A DNA stretch of 10,251 nucleotides from Clostridia bacterium (GTDB taxonomy: Bacteria > Bacillota > Clostridia > Oscillospirales > Butyricicoccaceae), in NCBI GenBank assembly GCA_017407765.1, contig JAFQVZ010000302.1:1-10251 (forward strand). Reading direction: 5' to 3'. Shown piece after piece: positions 1-5,415 of the stretch (the stretch's first letter is position 1; each line of letters opens with the position of its first letter). A program made the position numbers and the translations under genes. The notes under the pieces are model-generated. The model was given only the letters and a program-made list of their open reading frames with translations. It had not been told where the DNA came from and ran no database searches.

Positions 1-1272
1 GACCCCAACCTGCTGATGCAGAAGCTGATGAAGATGACTCCTCTTATGGACAGCTTCTCCTGCAACTTTAATATTCTCATCGGCGGAACTCCCCGAGTAA
101 TGGGCATTCGCGAGATCCTCACCGAATGGACGGCCTGGCGCAGCGAGAGTATCCGCCGCCGCATCCATTTTGACCTGACCAAAAAGGAAGCTAAGCTGCA
201 CCTGCTGCAGGGCCTTAAGAAGATCCTTCTCGATATCGACCGTGCCATCGCCATCATCCGCGAGACCGAAGAAGATGCCGAGGTCATCCCCAACCTGATG
301 ATCGGCTTTGGAATAGATCAGGATCAGGCCGAGTTTATCGCCGAAATAAAGCTGAGAAATATCAATAAGGAGCATATTCTCAATCGCCTTAAAGAGGTTG
401 AAAATCTTGAGAAGGATATCAAGAAGCTCAAGGGCATCCTTAAAGACCCCAGAAAGATCGAAGGCATAATCATCGACGAGCTTGAGAAGATCATCAAAAA
501 ATATCCCACAACCCGCAAGACTGCCATTATCTCTGAGAGCGAGATCGAACACTACGACGAAAACGAGAACATCGAGGATTATCCCGTCAACATTTTCCTC
601 TCGCGAGAGGGCTACTTCAAAAAGATCACTCCCCTTTCCCTCAGAATGGGCGGCGATCAGAAGTATAAAGAGGGCGATGGCCTCCGAATGACTATGGCAT
701 CCTCCAATAAGCAGGAGATCATCTTCCTCACCGACAAGGCCCAAGCCTATAAGGCAAAGCTCCACGAGTTTGACGACAGCAAGGCCAGCGTGCTGGGTGA
801 TTATCTGCCTCAGAAGCTTGGAATGGAGGAAGGCGAAACGCCCATCTTTATGTTCCTGCCCGGAAACTACGATGGCTTCCTGCTCTTTGCCTATGAAAAC
901 GGCAAGATCGCCAAGATCGAAACTGCAGCCTATAACACCAAGTCCAACCGCCGCAGGCTTACCGGCGCATACAGCGATAAGGCCCCCCTTGCTGCTGTGC
1001 TTCATCTTCCCGGCGACACAGAGGTGGCTCTTTACACCCAAAACCGCCTGCTGATATTTGATACGGCTATTACGGCTGCCAAGGCTACACGCTCGGTCCA
1101 GGGCGTTGCCGCCTTCGCCCTCAAACGCGGCCAGACAGTAGTCGCCGCAAAGACGGTAGGCGAAGCCGATATAAAGAACCTAAGCCGCTATCGTGTAAAG
1201 ACTCTTCCCGGCGCAGGTGCCCTCACCAAAGAAGAGGATGCTCTCGAGCGCCAGATATCTCTTTCTGAATGA
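1..1272 (+). CDS. Type IIA DNA topoisomerase subunit A (GyrA/ParC family), C-terminal part
   Basis: This is the 3' part of a DNA gyrase/topoisomerase IV A subunit, the strand-cleaving and DNA-wrapping subunit that changes DNA supercoiling or decatenates chromosomes. The reading frame is open from base 1 (D-P-N-L-L before the first Met), so the start and the catalytic tyrosine lie upstream of the window. About 423 residues are visible. The first ~60 contain the family segment 'KMTPLMDSFSCNFNILIGG' leading to the 'REIL' helix. A charged coiled-coil follows, ending near visible residue 170. From about residue 190 a beta-pinwheel begins, with blade-like repeats such as 'NIFLSREGYFKKI' and 'EIIFLTDKAQAYKAKL'. 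I do not see a canonical GyrA box (QRRGGKG), and the pinwheel is only about 230 residues, which fits a ParC-like or divergent second A subunit better than GyrA. The family is clear; the choice between ParC and GyrA is not. It ends at a TGA just before a strong terminator. Confidence 0.9.
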   Translation, partial: DPNLLMQKLMKMTPLMDSFSCNFNILIGGTPRVMGIREILTEWTAWRSESIRRRIHFDLTKKEAKLHLLQGLKKILLDIDRAIAIIRETEEDAEVIPNLMIGFGIDQDQAEFIAEIKLRNINKEHILNRLKEVENLEKDIKKLKGILKDPRKIEGIIIDELEKIIKKYPTTRKTAIISESEIEHYDENENIEDYPVNIFLSREGYFKKITPLSLRMGGDQKYKEGDGLRMTMASSNKQEIIFLTDKAQAYKAKLHEFDDSKASVLGDYLPQKLGMEEGETPIFMFLPGNYDGFLLFAYENGKIAKIETAAYNTKSNRRRLTGAYSDKAPLAAVLHLPGDTEVALYTQNRLLIFDTAITAAKATRSVQGVAAFALKRGQTVVAAKTVGEADIKNLSRYRVKTLPGAGALTKEEDALERQISLSE

Positions 1273-1279
1273 TCCAAAT

Positions 1280-1317
1280 AAAACAGGTGCTGTCCAAACC
1301 GAACAGCACCTGTTTTT
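1280..1317. terminator. Bidirectional intrinsic terminator between convergent genes
   Basis: A perfect 14-bp stem (1280-1293 paired with 1303-1316, core ACAGGTGCTGT/ACAGCACCTGT) encloses a 9-base loop. On the plus strand the 3' arm runs into TTTTT. On the minus strand the other arm is followed by TTTTATTT. It lies between the convergent topoisomerase and YitT genes and can stop transcription from both sides. Confidence 0.9.
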
Positions 1318-1323
1318 GTATAT

Positions 1324-1920
1324 TTATTCCTTTCCAAACTTCTGAACAAAGCTTATCACCTGAGATGAAAGAGTCACCGTTATCAGCGAATAAAAAATCC
1401 TTCTGAACGGGATATAAGTAAGTGAAAGGCTCAGCACCAGCAGATCGGTGAACATATATGCCCATGCTATGTCGACCTTCATCACCTTGGATATAGTCAT
1501 GGCAAGAGCATCATCTCCTCCCGCAGCACCGCCTATGCGAACACACAATCCTACACCTACTCCGACGAATAAAGCGCCAACAAACGCTGCCATCAGCGGA
1601 TATGGAGTAAGGTCGGGCATGATATATCCCACAGTTTCAGCAAGGCGGTAGTTGACCGAAAATCCAAGGCTTGCCGCAAGCGAATACCTGGCAAAGTCCC
1701 AGCCGAGGAAACGAAAGCCTACAGCATAGCAGCTCAGGTCAAGGACGATATTGGTCACAGACGGCGACCATCCGAACCAGTTTTCAAGAAGCAGGACCCC
1801 GCCCAGAACTCCGCCTTCGGTGACGGCACACCTTGCATGTATGTTAAAAAGCCCGAATGACAATATGAATGTACCTATATAGATTATCAGATAATTGCGC
1901 ATTTCACGCTTTATATTCAA
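1324..1920 (-). CDS. YitT-family (DUF161) multi-pass membrane protein, short form
   Basis: This 198-residue integral membrane protein belongs to the YitT/DUF161 family, whose transport or signalling role is not established. Hydrophobic segments are visible at about residues 10-27, 36-50, 55-74, 108-127, 151-170 and 177-194. The family's glycine-rich motifs are present: 'TEGGVLGGVLLL' (34-45) and 'GGAAGGDDALA' (130-140). Many Firmicutes YitT proteins are near 280 residues and carry a cytoplasmic C-terminal DUF2179 domain. Here the protein ends right after the last membrane helix, so that domain is absent. I chose the TTG start at 1918-1920 because AAGAAGGGA sits five bases upstream of it; the in-frame ATG six codons later has no ribosome binding site. 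A consensus promoter lies just upstream. The gene is monocistronic and convergent with the topoisomerase gene. Confidence 0.85.
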   Translation of the reverse strand: MNIKREMRNYLIIYIGTFILSFGLFNIHARCAVTEGGVLGGVLLLENWFGWSPSVTNIVLDLSCYAVGFRFLGWDFARYSLAASLGFSVNYRLAETVGYIMPDLTPYPLMAAFVGALFVGVGVGLCVRIGGAAGGDDALAMTISKVMKVDIAWAYMFTDLLVLSLSLTYIPFRRIFYSLITVTLSSQVISFVQKFGKE

Positions 1921-1942
1921 AATATCCCTTCTTTCTCACGAA

Positions 1943-1971
1943 AGTATAACCCAGCATCCCAAAACTGTCAA
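1943..1971 (-). promoter_or_regulatory. Sigma-A promoter of the YitT gene
   Basis: On the minus strand, TTGACA (1966-1971) is followed by a 17-base spacer and TATACT (1943-1948), a near-perfect housekeeping promoter. The predicted start point, near 1936, leaves a leader of about 15 bases before the TTG start at 1920. Confidence 0.88.
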
Positions 1972-2003
1972 CTCAATTATGAAAACCCTTGTTTCAAAAC
2001 GAA

Positions 2004-2024
2004 TGTAAAGTAATAACCTTTACA
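2004..2024. promoter_or_regulatory. Inverted repeat, possible operator in the YitT/amidase divergent region
   Basis: TGTAAAG (2004-2010) and CTTTACA (2018-2024) form a perfect 7-bp dyad around TAATAAC. It lies upstream of both divergent genes, 33 bases from the -35 box of the YitT gene and just ahead of the likely amidase promoter. It has no T-tract in either direction, so it is a better candidate for a protein-binding site than for a terminator. I cannot name the regulator. The arms are spaced too widely for a catabolite-response element. Confidence 0.4.
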
Positions 2025-2036
2025 GCATCCGCGGCA

Positions 2037-2042
2037 TATACT
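2037..2042 (+). promoter_or_regulatory. Candidate -10 box for the amidase gene
   Basis: TATACT matches the sigma-A -10 consensus at five of six bases and would start transcription near 2049, leaving a leader of about 25 bases before the ATG at 2074. No good -35 box lies 16-18 bases upstream. That position falls on the right half of the TGTAAAG dyad, which would suit an activator- or repressor-controlled promoter. An alternative is TTGTTT (1989-1994), 16 bases, TAATAA (2011-2016). Confidence 0.3.
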
Positions 2043-2073
2043 GATGTTAAAAACATCTCCGGAGGAAACTGCT

Positions 2074-2574
2074 ATGCCTAATATCATCCCCTATGACCGC
2101 GCCTCTGCCGTTGAATATGCCAGAAAATGGGCCTATTTCCGCAATCCCAAATATTTCAATTTTGAGAATATAGGCGGCGACTGCACAAACTTTGCCAGCC
2201 AATGTCTTTTTGCCGGCAGCGGAGTTATGAACTATACTCCCGTATACGGCTGGTTCTACCGCTCGGCCAGCGACCGCACGCCATCCTGGACAGGAGTGCA
2301 GTTCTTCTACAATTTCCTCATATCAAACAATGGCACGGGCCCCTTCGGCATCGATGCTCCGATAAATATGGTCGAACCGGGCGACTTTGTCCAGTTTGCC
2401 ACCGTCCGTCCCGACTTCCACCACACCCCGGTGATCGTTTATATCGACGGCACTCCATCCCCCGAAAGCATTTATGTAGCTGCCCACTCCAATGATGCCG
2501 ATATGCGGCCTCTTTCATCCTATGGGCCGTTCCGAAAGCTGCGTTTTATCCATATTGAAGGTGTCAGAAACTGA
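2074..2574 (+). CDS. Amidase_6 domain protein (putative cysteine amidase), no signal peptide
   Basis: This 166-residue single-domain protein of the 'putative amidase domain' family (Pfam Amidase_6, NlpC/P60-like fold) would be a cysteine hydrolase acting on amide bonds; its substrate is unknown. The N-terminal helix 'YDRASAVEYARKWAYFRNP' (7-25) leads to the signature 'GGDCTNFASQC' (34-44), with C37 as the likely nucleophile. 'EPGDFVQF' (101-108) and 'HHTPVIVY' (116-123, H117 the likely general base) follow, then 'AAHSNDADMRPLSSY' (136-150). These are the expected family blocks in order, and the length is that of the isolated domain. The start at 2074 is supported by GGAGG at 2061-2065, eight bases upstream. 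An ATG at 2044 is in frame, but its extra codons run across that ribosome binding site. Neither start gives a signal peptide or membrane anchor, so the protein appears cytoplasmic. It is monocistronic, closed by a terminator seven bases after the stop. Confidence 0.82.
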   Translation: MPNIIPYDRASAVEYARKWAYFRNPKYFNFENIGGDCTNFASQCLFAGSGVMNYTPVYGWFYRSASDRTPSWTGVQFFYNFLISNNGTGPFGIDAPINMVEPGDFVQFATVRPDFHHTPVIVYIDGTPSPESIYVAAHSNDADMRPLSSYGPFRKLRFIHIEGVRN

Positions 2575-2580
2575 TCTCGC

Positions 2581-2603
2581 ACGGCCCGAAAGGGCCGTTT
2601 TTT
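2581..2603 (+). terminator. Intrinsic terminator of the amidase gene
   Basis: ACGGCCC (2581-2587) pairs perfectly with GGGCCGT (2592-2598) across a GAAA tetraloop and is followed by a run of T to 2603. It lies six bases past the amidase stop codon. Confidence 0.92.
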
Positions 2604-2615
2604 CATTGCTTACGG

Positions 2616-2629
2616 TGAATATTTATTCG
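2616..2629. promoter_or_regulatory. ARG-box-like palindrome upstream of the LysR promoter
   Basis: TGAAT-ATTT-ATTC-G differs by one base from the half-site arrangement of ArgR/AhrC boxes (TGAAT-WWWW-ATTCA), and GAATA/TATTC forms a perfect dyad. It lies 23 bases upstream of the -35 box of the LysR gene. No arginine gene is nearby and AT-rich palindromes arise by chance, so ArgR binding is only a possibility. It could equally be an upstream LysR recognition site. Confidence 0.22.
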
Positions 2630-2652
2630 CGCATCACTATCTCAAGATCAAG

Positions 2653-2681
2653 TTGACTTCCGTTAAGCAAAAAGTTATGAT
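2653..2681 (+). promoter_or_regulatory. Sigma-A promoter of the LysR-family gene
   Basis: TTGACT (2653-2658), a 17-base spacer and TATGAT (2676-2681) give five of six matches in each box. The start point is expected near 2688, about 35 bases before the ATG at 2723. Confidence 0.82.
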
Positions 2682-2695
2682 ATTTACAATAACTT
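2672..2695. promoter_or_regulatory. Inverted repeat over the -10 box, possible autoregulatory operator
   Basis: AAGTTAT (2672-2678) and ATAACTT (2689-2695) are perfect inverted arms ten bases apart. The left arm overlaps the -10 box at 2676-2681, and the right arm covers the expected start point. A protein bound here would block the promoter. LysR-type proteins often repress their own genes, so the product of the 2723 gene is the natural candidate. The site also fits no terminator, since no strong T-run directly follows the right arm. Confidence 0.45.
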
Positions 2696-2722
2696 AATTT
2701 TTAGGTAATACGGAGGTTTATA

Positions 2723-3601
2723 ATGACAAGCCGCAATCTTGAAATATTTGTTGCTGTTGCCGAATACGGCAAAATGAGTCTTGCCGCACGCCATCTTTAT
2801 ATAACTCAGTCTTCGGTGAGCCAGGCTATCTCCGAGATCGAGAAGGAATACGGAGTCCTTCTCTTCGAGCGCCTTTCACGCAGGCTTCACCTTACCGACA
2901 CAGGCCGCGACTTTCTTGAATATGCAAAAAAGACCCTTGCCCTTCAGCAGGAGATGGATAATTTTCTTCGCGACACCTCCCACCGCAAAAAAGTCCGTAT
3001 CGGAGCGACTCTCACAGTCGGCGCCAGCGTAATAAGCCCCATTATAAGCCGCCTTAAGGCAATCGACCCTGATATCATGCCTGAGGTGACCGTTGCCAAC
3101 ACCCATATTATTGAGGAAAAGCTGCTAAGGAGCCAGCTTGATATAGGTTTTGTTGAAGGCATGATAAAACACCCCGATATCATCGTCGAGCATGTTATGG
3201 ATGACGAAATGACCTTTGTCTGCGGACCGGGTCACCCCCTCTACGGACGAACTTCCATTTCTATCAAAGAGCTTGACGGCATGCCACTCATACTGCGAGA
3301 ACATGGAAGCGGCACACGCTCGCAGGTGGAAACAGCCATGAAGACCCACCATCTCGAGCTGAACTCGCCCTGGGAGTGCAGCACGGCCGATGCCATTATC
3401 AGCGCCGTCATGCACAGCCATGCCGCAACTATAATCTCTCACCGACTTGTTCGGGAGCATGCTGAAAACGGCCTCGTCTGGAGCTGCCCTATTCCCGATG
3501 TGGATTTTAACCGCTCATTCTCTCTTGTATACCATAAGGACAAGCTTATAACCGCAGCAATGGCTCAGTTCATGAAGGTATGCCGCAATTTTGAGCATTG
3601 A
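2723..3601 (+). CDS. LysR-family transcriptional regulator, possibly sulfur-responsive (CysL/CbbR-like)
   Basis: This is a full-length (292-residue) LysR-type regulator, a cytoplasmic DNA-binding protein that usually acts as a tetramer and senses a small molecule. The N-terminal winged helix-turn-helix spans about residues 1-60, with the recognition region 'ITQSSVSQAISEIEKEYG' (27-44), 'LLFER' (46-50) and 'LTDTG' (57-61). A linker helix follows to about residue 88, then a two-lobed effector domain from about 90 to 290 that begins 'KVRIGATLTVG'. The effector domain carries 'LREHGSGTR', a segment I associate with CysL/CbbR-type LysR proteins; CysL activates sulfite reductase genes in Bacillus subtilis. 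The ATG at 2723 has GGAGG six bases upstream. Its position directly upstream of, and in the same direction as, the flavoprotein and siroheme reductase genes suggests that it controls them. The family is certain; the target and ligand are inferred. Confidence 0.9.
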   Translation: MTSRNLEIFVAVAEYGKMSLAARHLYITQSSVSQAISEIEKEYGVLLFERLSRRLHLTDTGRDFLEYAKKTLALQQEMDNFLRDTSHRKKVRIGATLTVGASVISPIISRLKAIDPDIMPEVTVANTHIIEEKLLRSQLDIGFVEGMIKHPDIIVEHVMDDEMTFVCGPGHPLYGRTSISIKELDGMPLILREHGSGTRSQVETAMKTHHLELNSPWECSTADAIISAVMHSHAATIISHRLVREHAENGLVWSCPIPDVDFNRSFSLVYHKDKLITAAMAQFMKVCRNFEH

Positions 3602-3611
3602 TCCCCGATTT

Positions 3612-3636
3612 AACATTAGCTTTTACTAATGTTTTT
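3612..3636 (+). terminator. AT-rich hairpin with T-run after the LysR gene; could also be a LysR operator
   Basis: AACATTAG (3612-3619) pairs perfectly with CTAATGTT (3626-3633) across a six-base loop, followed by T to 3636. It begins ten bases after the LysR stop and would work as a modest terminator. The same sequence, ATTAG-N6-CTAAT, satisfies the T-N11-A dyad rule of LysR boxes (T3617, A3629). It sits 35 bases upstream of the next gene's likely -35 box, so it may also or instead be a regulator-binding site. Confidence 0.6.
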
Positions 3637-3653
3637 CTGTAGATAATTTGTAG

Positions 3654-3682
3654 TTTAAAAATACATCCATCGGTGGTATTAT
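3654..3682 (+). promoter_or_regulatory. Likely promoter of the flavoprotein-siroheme reductase operon
   Basis: TTTAAA (3654-3659) and TATTAT (3677-3682) are separated by 17 bases. The -10 box is good (five of six) and the -35 box weak (four of six), a pattern common in promoters that need an activator such as a LysR protein. The expected leader is about 55 bases. I saw no S-box, T-box or other riboswitch fold in 3602-3742. Confidence 0.5.
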
Positions 3683-3742
3683 TAAAGTAATTATGTTCCC
3701 TTTTTAATCCAGCCTATTTTTCGATAGAAAGGACGATTTGAA

Positions 3743-5374
3743 ATGAAGATCCTCATTATCGGCGGTGTTGCCGCCGGCACAAAGACTGCGGCCAAGCTCA
3801 AGCGCGAAGCTCCCGATGCCGAAGTCACAATCATCACAAAGTCTGCCGACATCTCCTATGCAGGCTGCGGCCTCCCCTATTATGTAAGCCAGGTCATCGA
3901 GCATCGCTCCGAGCTGTTTGTAAACACTCCCGAGAGCTTTGAAGCCCTGACCGGTGCAAAGATCATCAACGAGACCGAAGTTACTGCCGTAGACCGCGCA
4001 AACAAGACGGTCACTGCCGTTTCGAGATCGGGCGAGACCTCCACACACAGCTATGACAAGCTGGTCATCGCAGTAGGCGCCTCGCCTATCGTCCCCAACT
4101 GCGAGGGCGTTGACCTTGAGAACGTATTCTATATGGGTTCTCCCGAAGATGCCGATAAGCTGAGAGCAGCCGTTGACTCGGGCGAGATCAAGCGTGCAGT
4201 TGTTGTCGGCGCAGGCCTTATCGGCCTCGAGGTCGCCGAGAACCTTAATCACCGTGATGTTAAGACATCGGTCATAGATATTGCACCTCAGATCCTCCCC
4301 AACCTGCTCGATGCCGAAATGGCAGGCTATCTCGAGAATGTGATCGCCGGCGAAGGCATCATGCCCTTCACAGGAGTTGGCCTTGAAGCTATCCTCGGCG
4401 AGACAAAGGTCGAAAAGGTCAAGACAAGCAAGCGCGCCATGAAGGCCGATGCATGCATCCTCGCCCTCGGCTTCCGCCCCAACACAGCCTTCCTCGCAGA
4501 AAGCGGCCTTGAAATGATCAAGGGTACCCTGGTCGTAAACGAATATATGCAGACAAACGACCCCGATATCTATGCCTGCGGCGACTGTGCCATCGTAACA
4601 CACCGCGTGACCGGCGCACGCCGCTGGTCGGCAATGGGCTCGACAGCCAATATCTGCGGCAGACTGGCCGCAAGAAGCATCGCCGGCAAGAACTCGACAC
4701 CCTACCCCGGCGTTCTCAGCACAGCAGTTGCCAAGATGCCCGGCATCAACTTTGCCCGTACCGGCCTTGGCGAGAAGGAAGCCATCGAGTGCGGCTATGA
4801 TGTCGAAACTGTTATCACGGTTTCCGACGACAAGGCTCATTACTATCCCGGCTCCAACCCCTTCATCATCAAGATGATCGCCGACAAGGCCACACACAAG
4901 CTGCTGGGCCTTCAGGTATTCGGCAAGGGCAATGTAGATAAGATCGTCGATGTAGCCGTTACAGCCATCTCCCTCGGCGCTGTTCTTGAAGACCTGCAGT
5001 ATTGCGACTTTGCATACGCTCCCCCCTTCTCTACAGCCATCCATCCCTTTGAAACAGCCGTCAATATCCTGCTCAACAAGCTTGAGGGCGAATATGAGAC
5101 CATCACTCCCGCTCAGCTCATGCGCGGCGAGCATGAGGGCTACCGCATCGTCGACACCTCCATCCAGCCTCAGCTCAAGGCTCACCCCTACATCGAGCTG
5201 ACAAAGGTAAACGGCGAAGTCGAAGGCTTCGGCAAGGACGAAAAGCTCCTGCTGGTCTGCAACAAGGGCAAGCGCGCTTACCTGCTGCAGAACCGCCTGA
5301 AGCACTATGGCTACACCAACACACGCGTTCTCGAAGGCGGCACCACCTTCAACACAAGCCTTCTTGAAGACTGA
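3743..5374 (+). CDS. FAD-dependent CoA-disulfide/persulfide reductase with C-terminal rhodanese domain
   Basis: This 543-residue cytoplasmic flavoprotein matches the CoADR-RHD type (CoA-disulfide reductase, NAD(P)H-dependent polysulfide/persulfide reductase). Such enzymes use NAD(P)H to reduce CoA disulfide or CoA persulfide and polysulfide, releasing thiol or sulfide. The FAD-binding start is 'ILIIGGVAAGTKTA' (3-16). The single redox cysteine of this family is C42 in 'SYAGCGLPYY'. The NAD(P)H Rossmann motif is 'VVVGAGLIGLEVAENL' (153-168), the second FAD motif is 'DPDIYACGDCA' (273-283), and the dimerisation domain carries 'YAPPFSTA' (425-432). A rhodanese domain fills about 452-543, with the active-site loop C506-N-K-G-K-R511-A. 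It lacks a recognisable GHIPGA-type segment and is compact, but the sulfur-carrying cysteine is kept. AAAGGA at 3728-3733 supports the ATG. The siroheme reductase gene follows after 41 bases with no terminator between, so the two are probably co-transcribed. The gene contains no TTA, CTA or TCA codons, indicating strong codon bias and perhaps high expression. Confidence 0.9.
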   Translation: MKILIIGGVAAGTKTAAKLKREAPDAEVTIITKSADISYAGCGLPYYVSQVIEHRSELFVNTPESFEALTGAKIINETEVTAVDRANKTVTAVSRSGETSTHSYDKLVIAVGASPIVPNCEGVDLENVFYMGSPEDADKLRAAVDSGEIKRAVVVGAGLIGLEVAENLNHRDVKTSVIDIAPQILPNLLDAEMAGYLENVIAGEGIMPFTGVGLEAILGETKVEKVKTSKRAMKADACILALGFRPNTAFLAESGLEMIKGTLVVNEYMQTNDPDIYACGDCAIVTHRVTGARRWSAMGSTANICGRLAARSIAGKNSTPYPGVLSTAVAKMPGINFARTGLGEKEAIECGYDVETVITVSDDKAHYYPGSNPFIIKMIADKATHKLLGLQVFGKGNVDKIVDVAVTAISLGAVLEDLQYCDFAYAPPFSTAIHPFETAVNILLNKLEGEYETITPAQLMRGEHEGYRIVDTSIQPQLKAHPYIELTKVNGEVEGFGKDEKLLLVCNKGKRAYLLQNRLKHYGYTNTRVLEGGTTFNTSLLED

Positions 5375-5415
5375 TCCAGACATTCAAACAGATCACATAA
5401 AGGAGAAATATACTT

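Noticed and set aside
1223..1465. A small minus-strand frame across the terminator and the end of the YitT gene
   Set aside because: It would read through the bidirectional terminator, lacks a ribosome binding site and overlaps two well-supported genes.
2044..2076. Alternative upstream ATG for the amidase gene
   Set aside because: The added codons read through the GGAGG ribosome binding site at 2061-2065, which is ideally spaced for the ATG at 2074, and they match no family N-terminus.
3602..3742. A sulfur-related riboswitch (S-box or similar) ahead of the operon
   Set aside because: The space between the 3636 T-run and the promoter is too short. After the likely transcription start only about 55 bases remain, with no hairpin series.
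3704..5383. A 559-codon open frame on the minus strand, opposite the flavoprotein gene
   Set aside because: It is codon-aligned with the sense gene and exists only because that gene lacks TTA, CTA and TCA. Its translation is a low-complexity, Cys/Ala/Asp-rich string with no family motifs, and the sense product is a clear enzyme.
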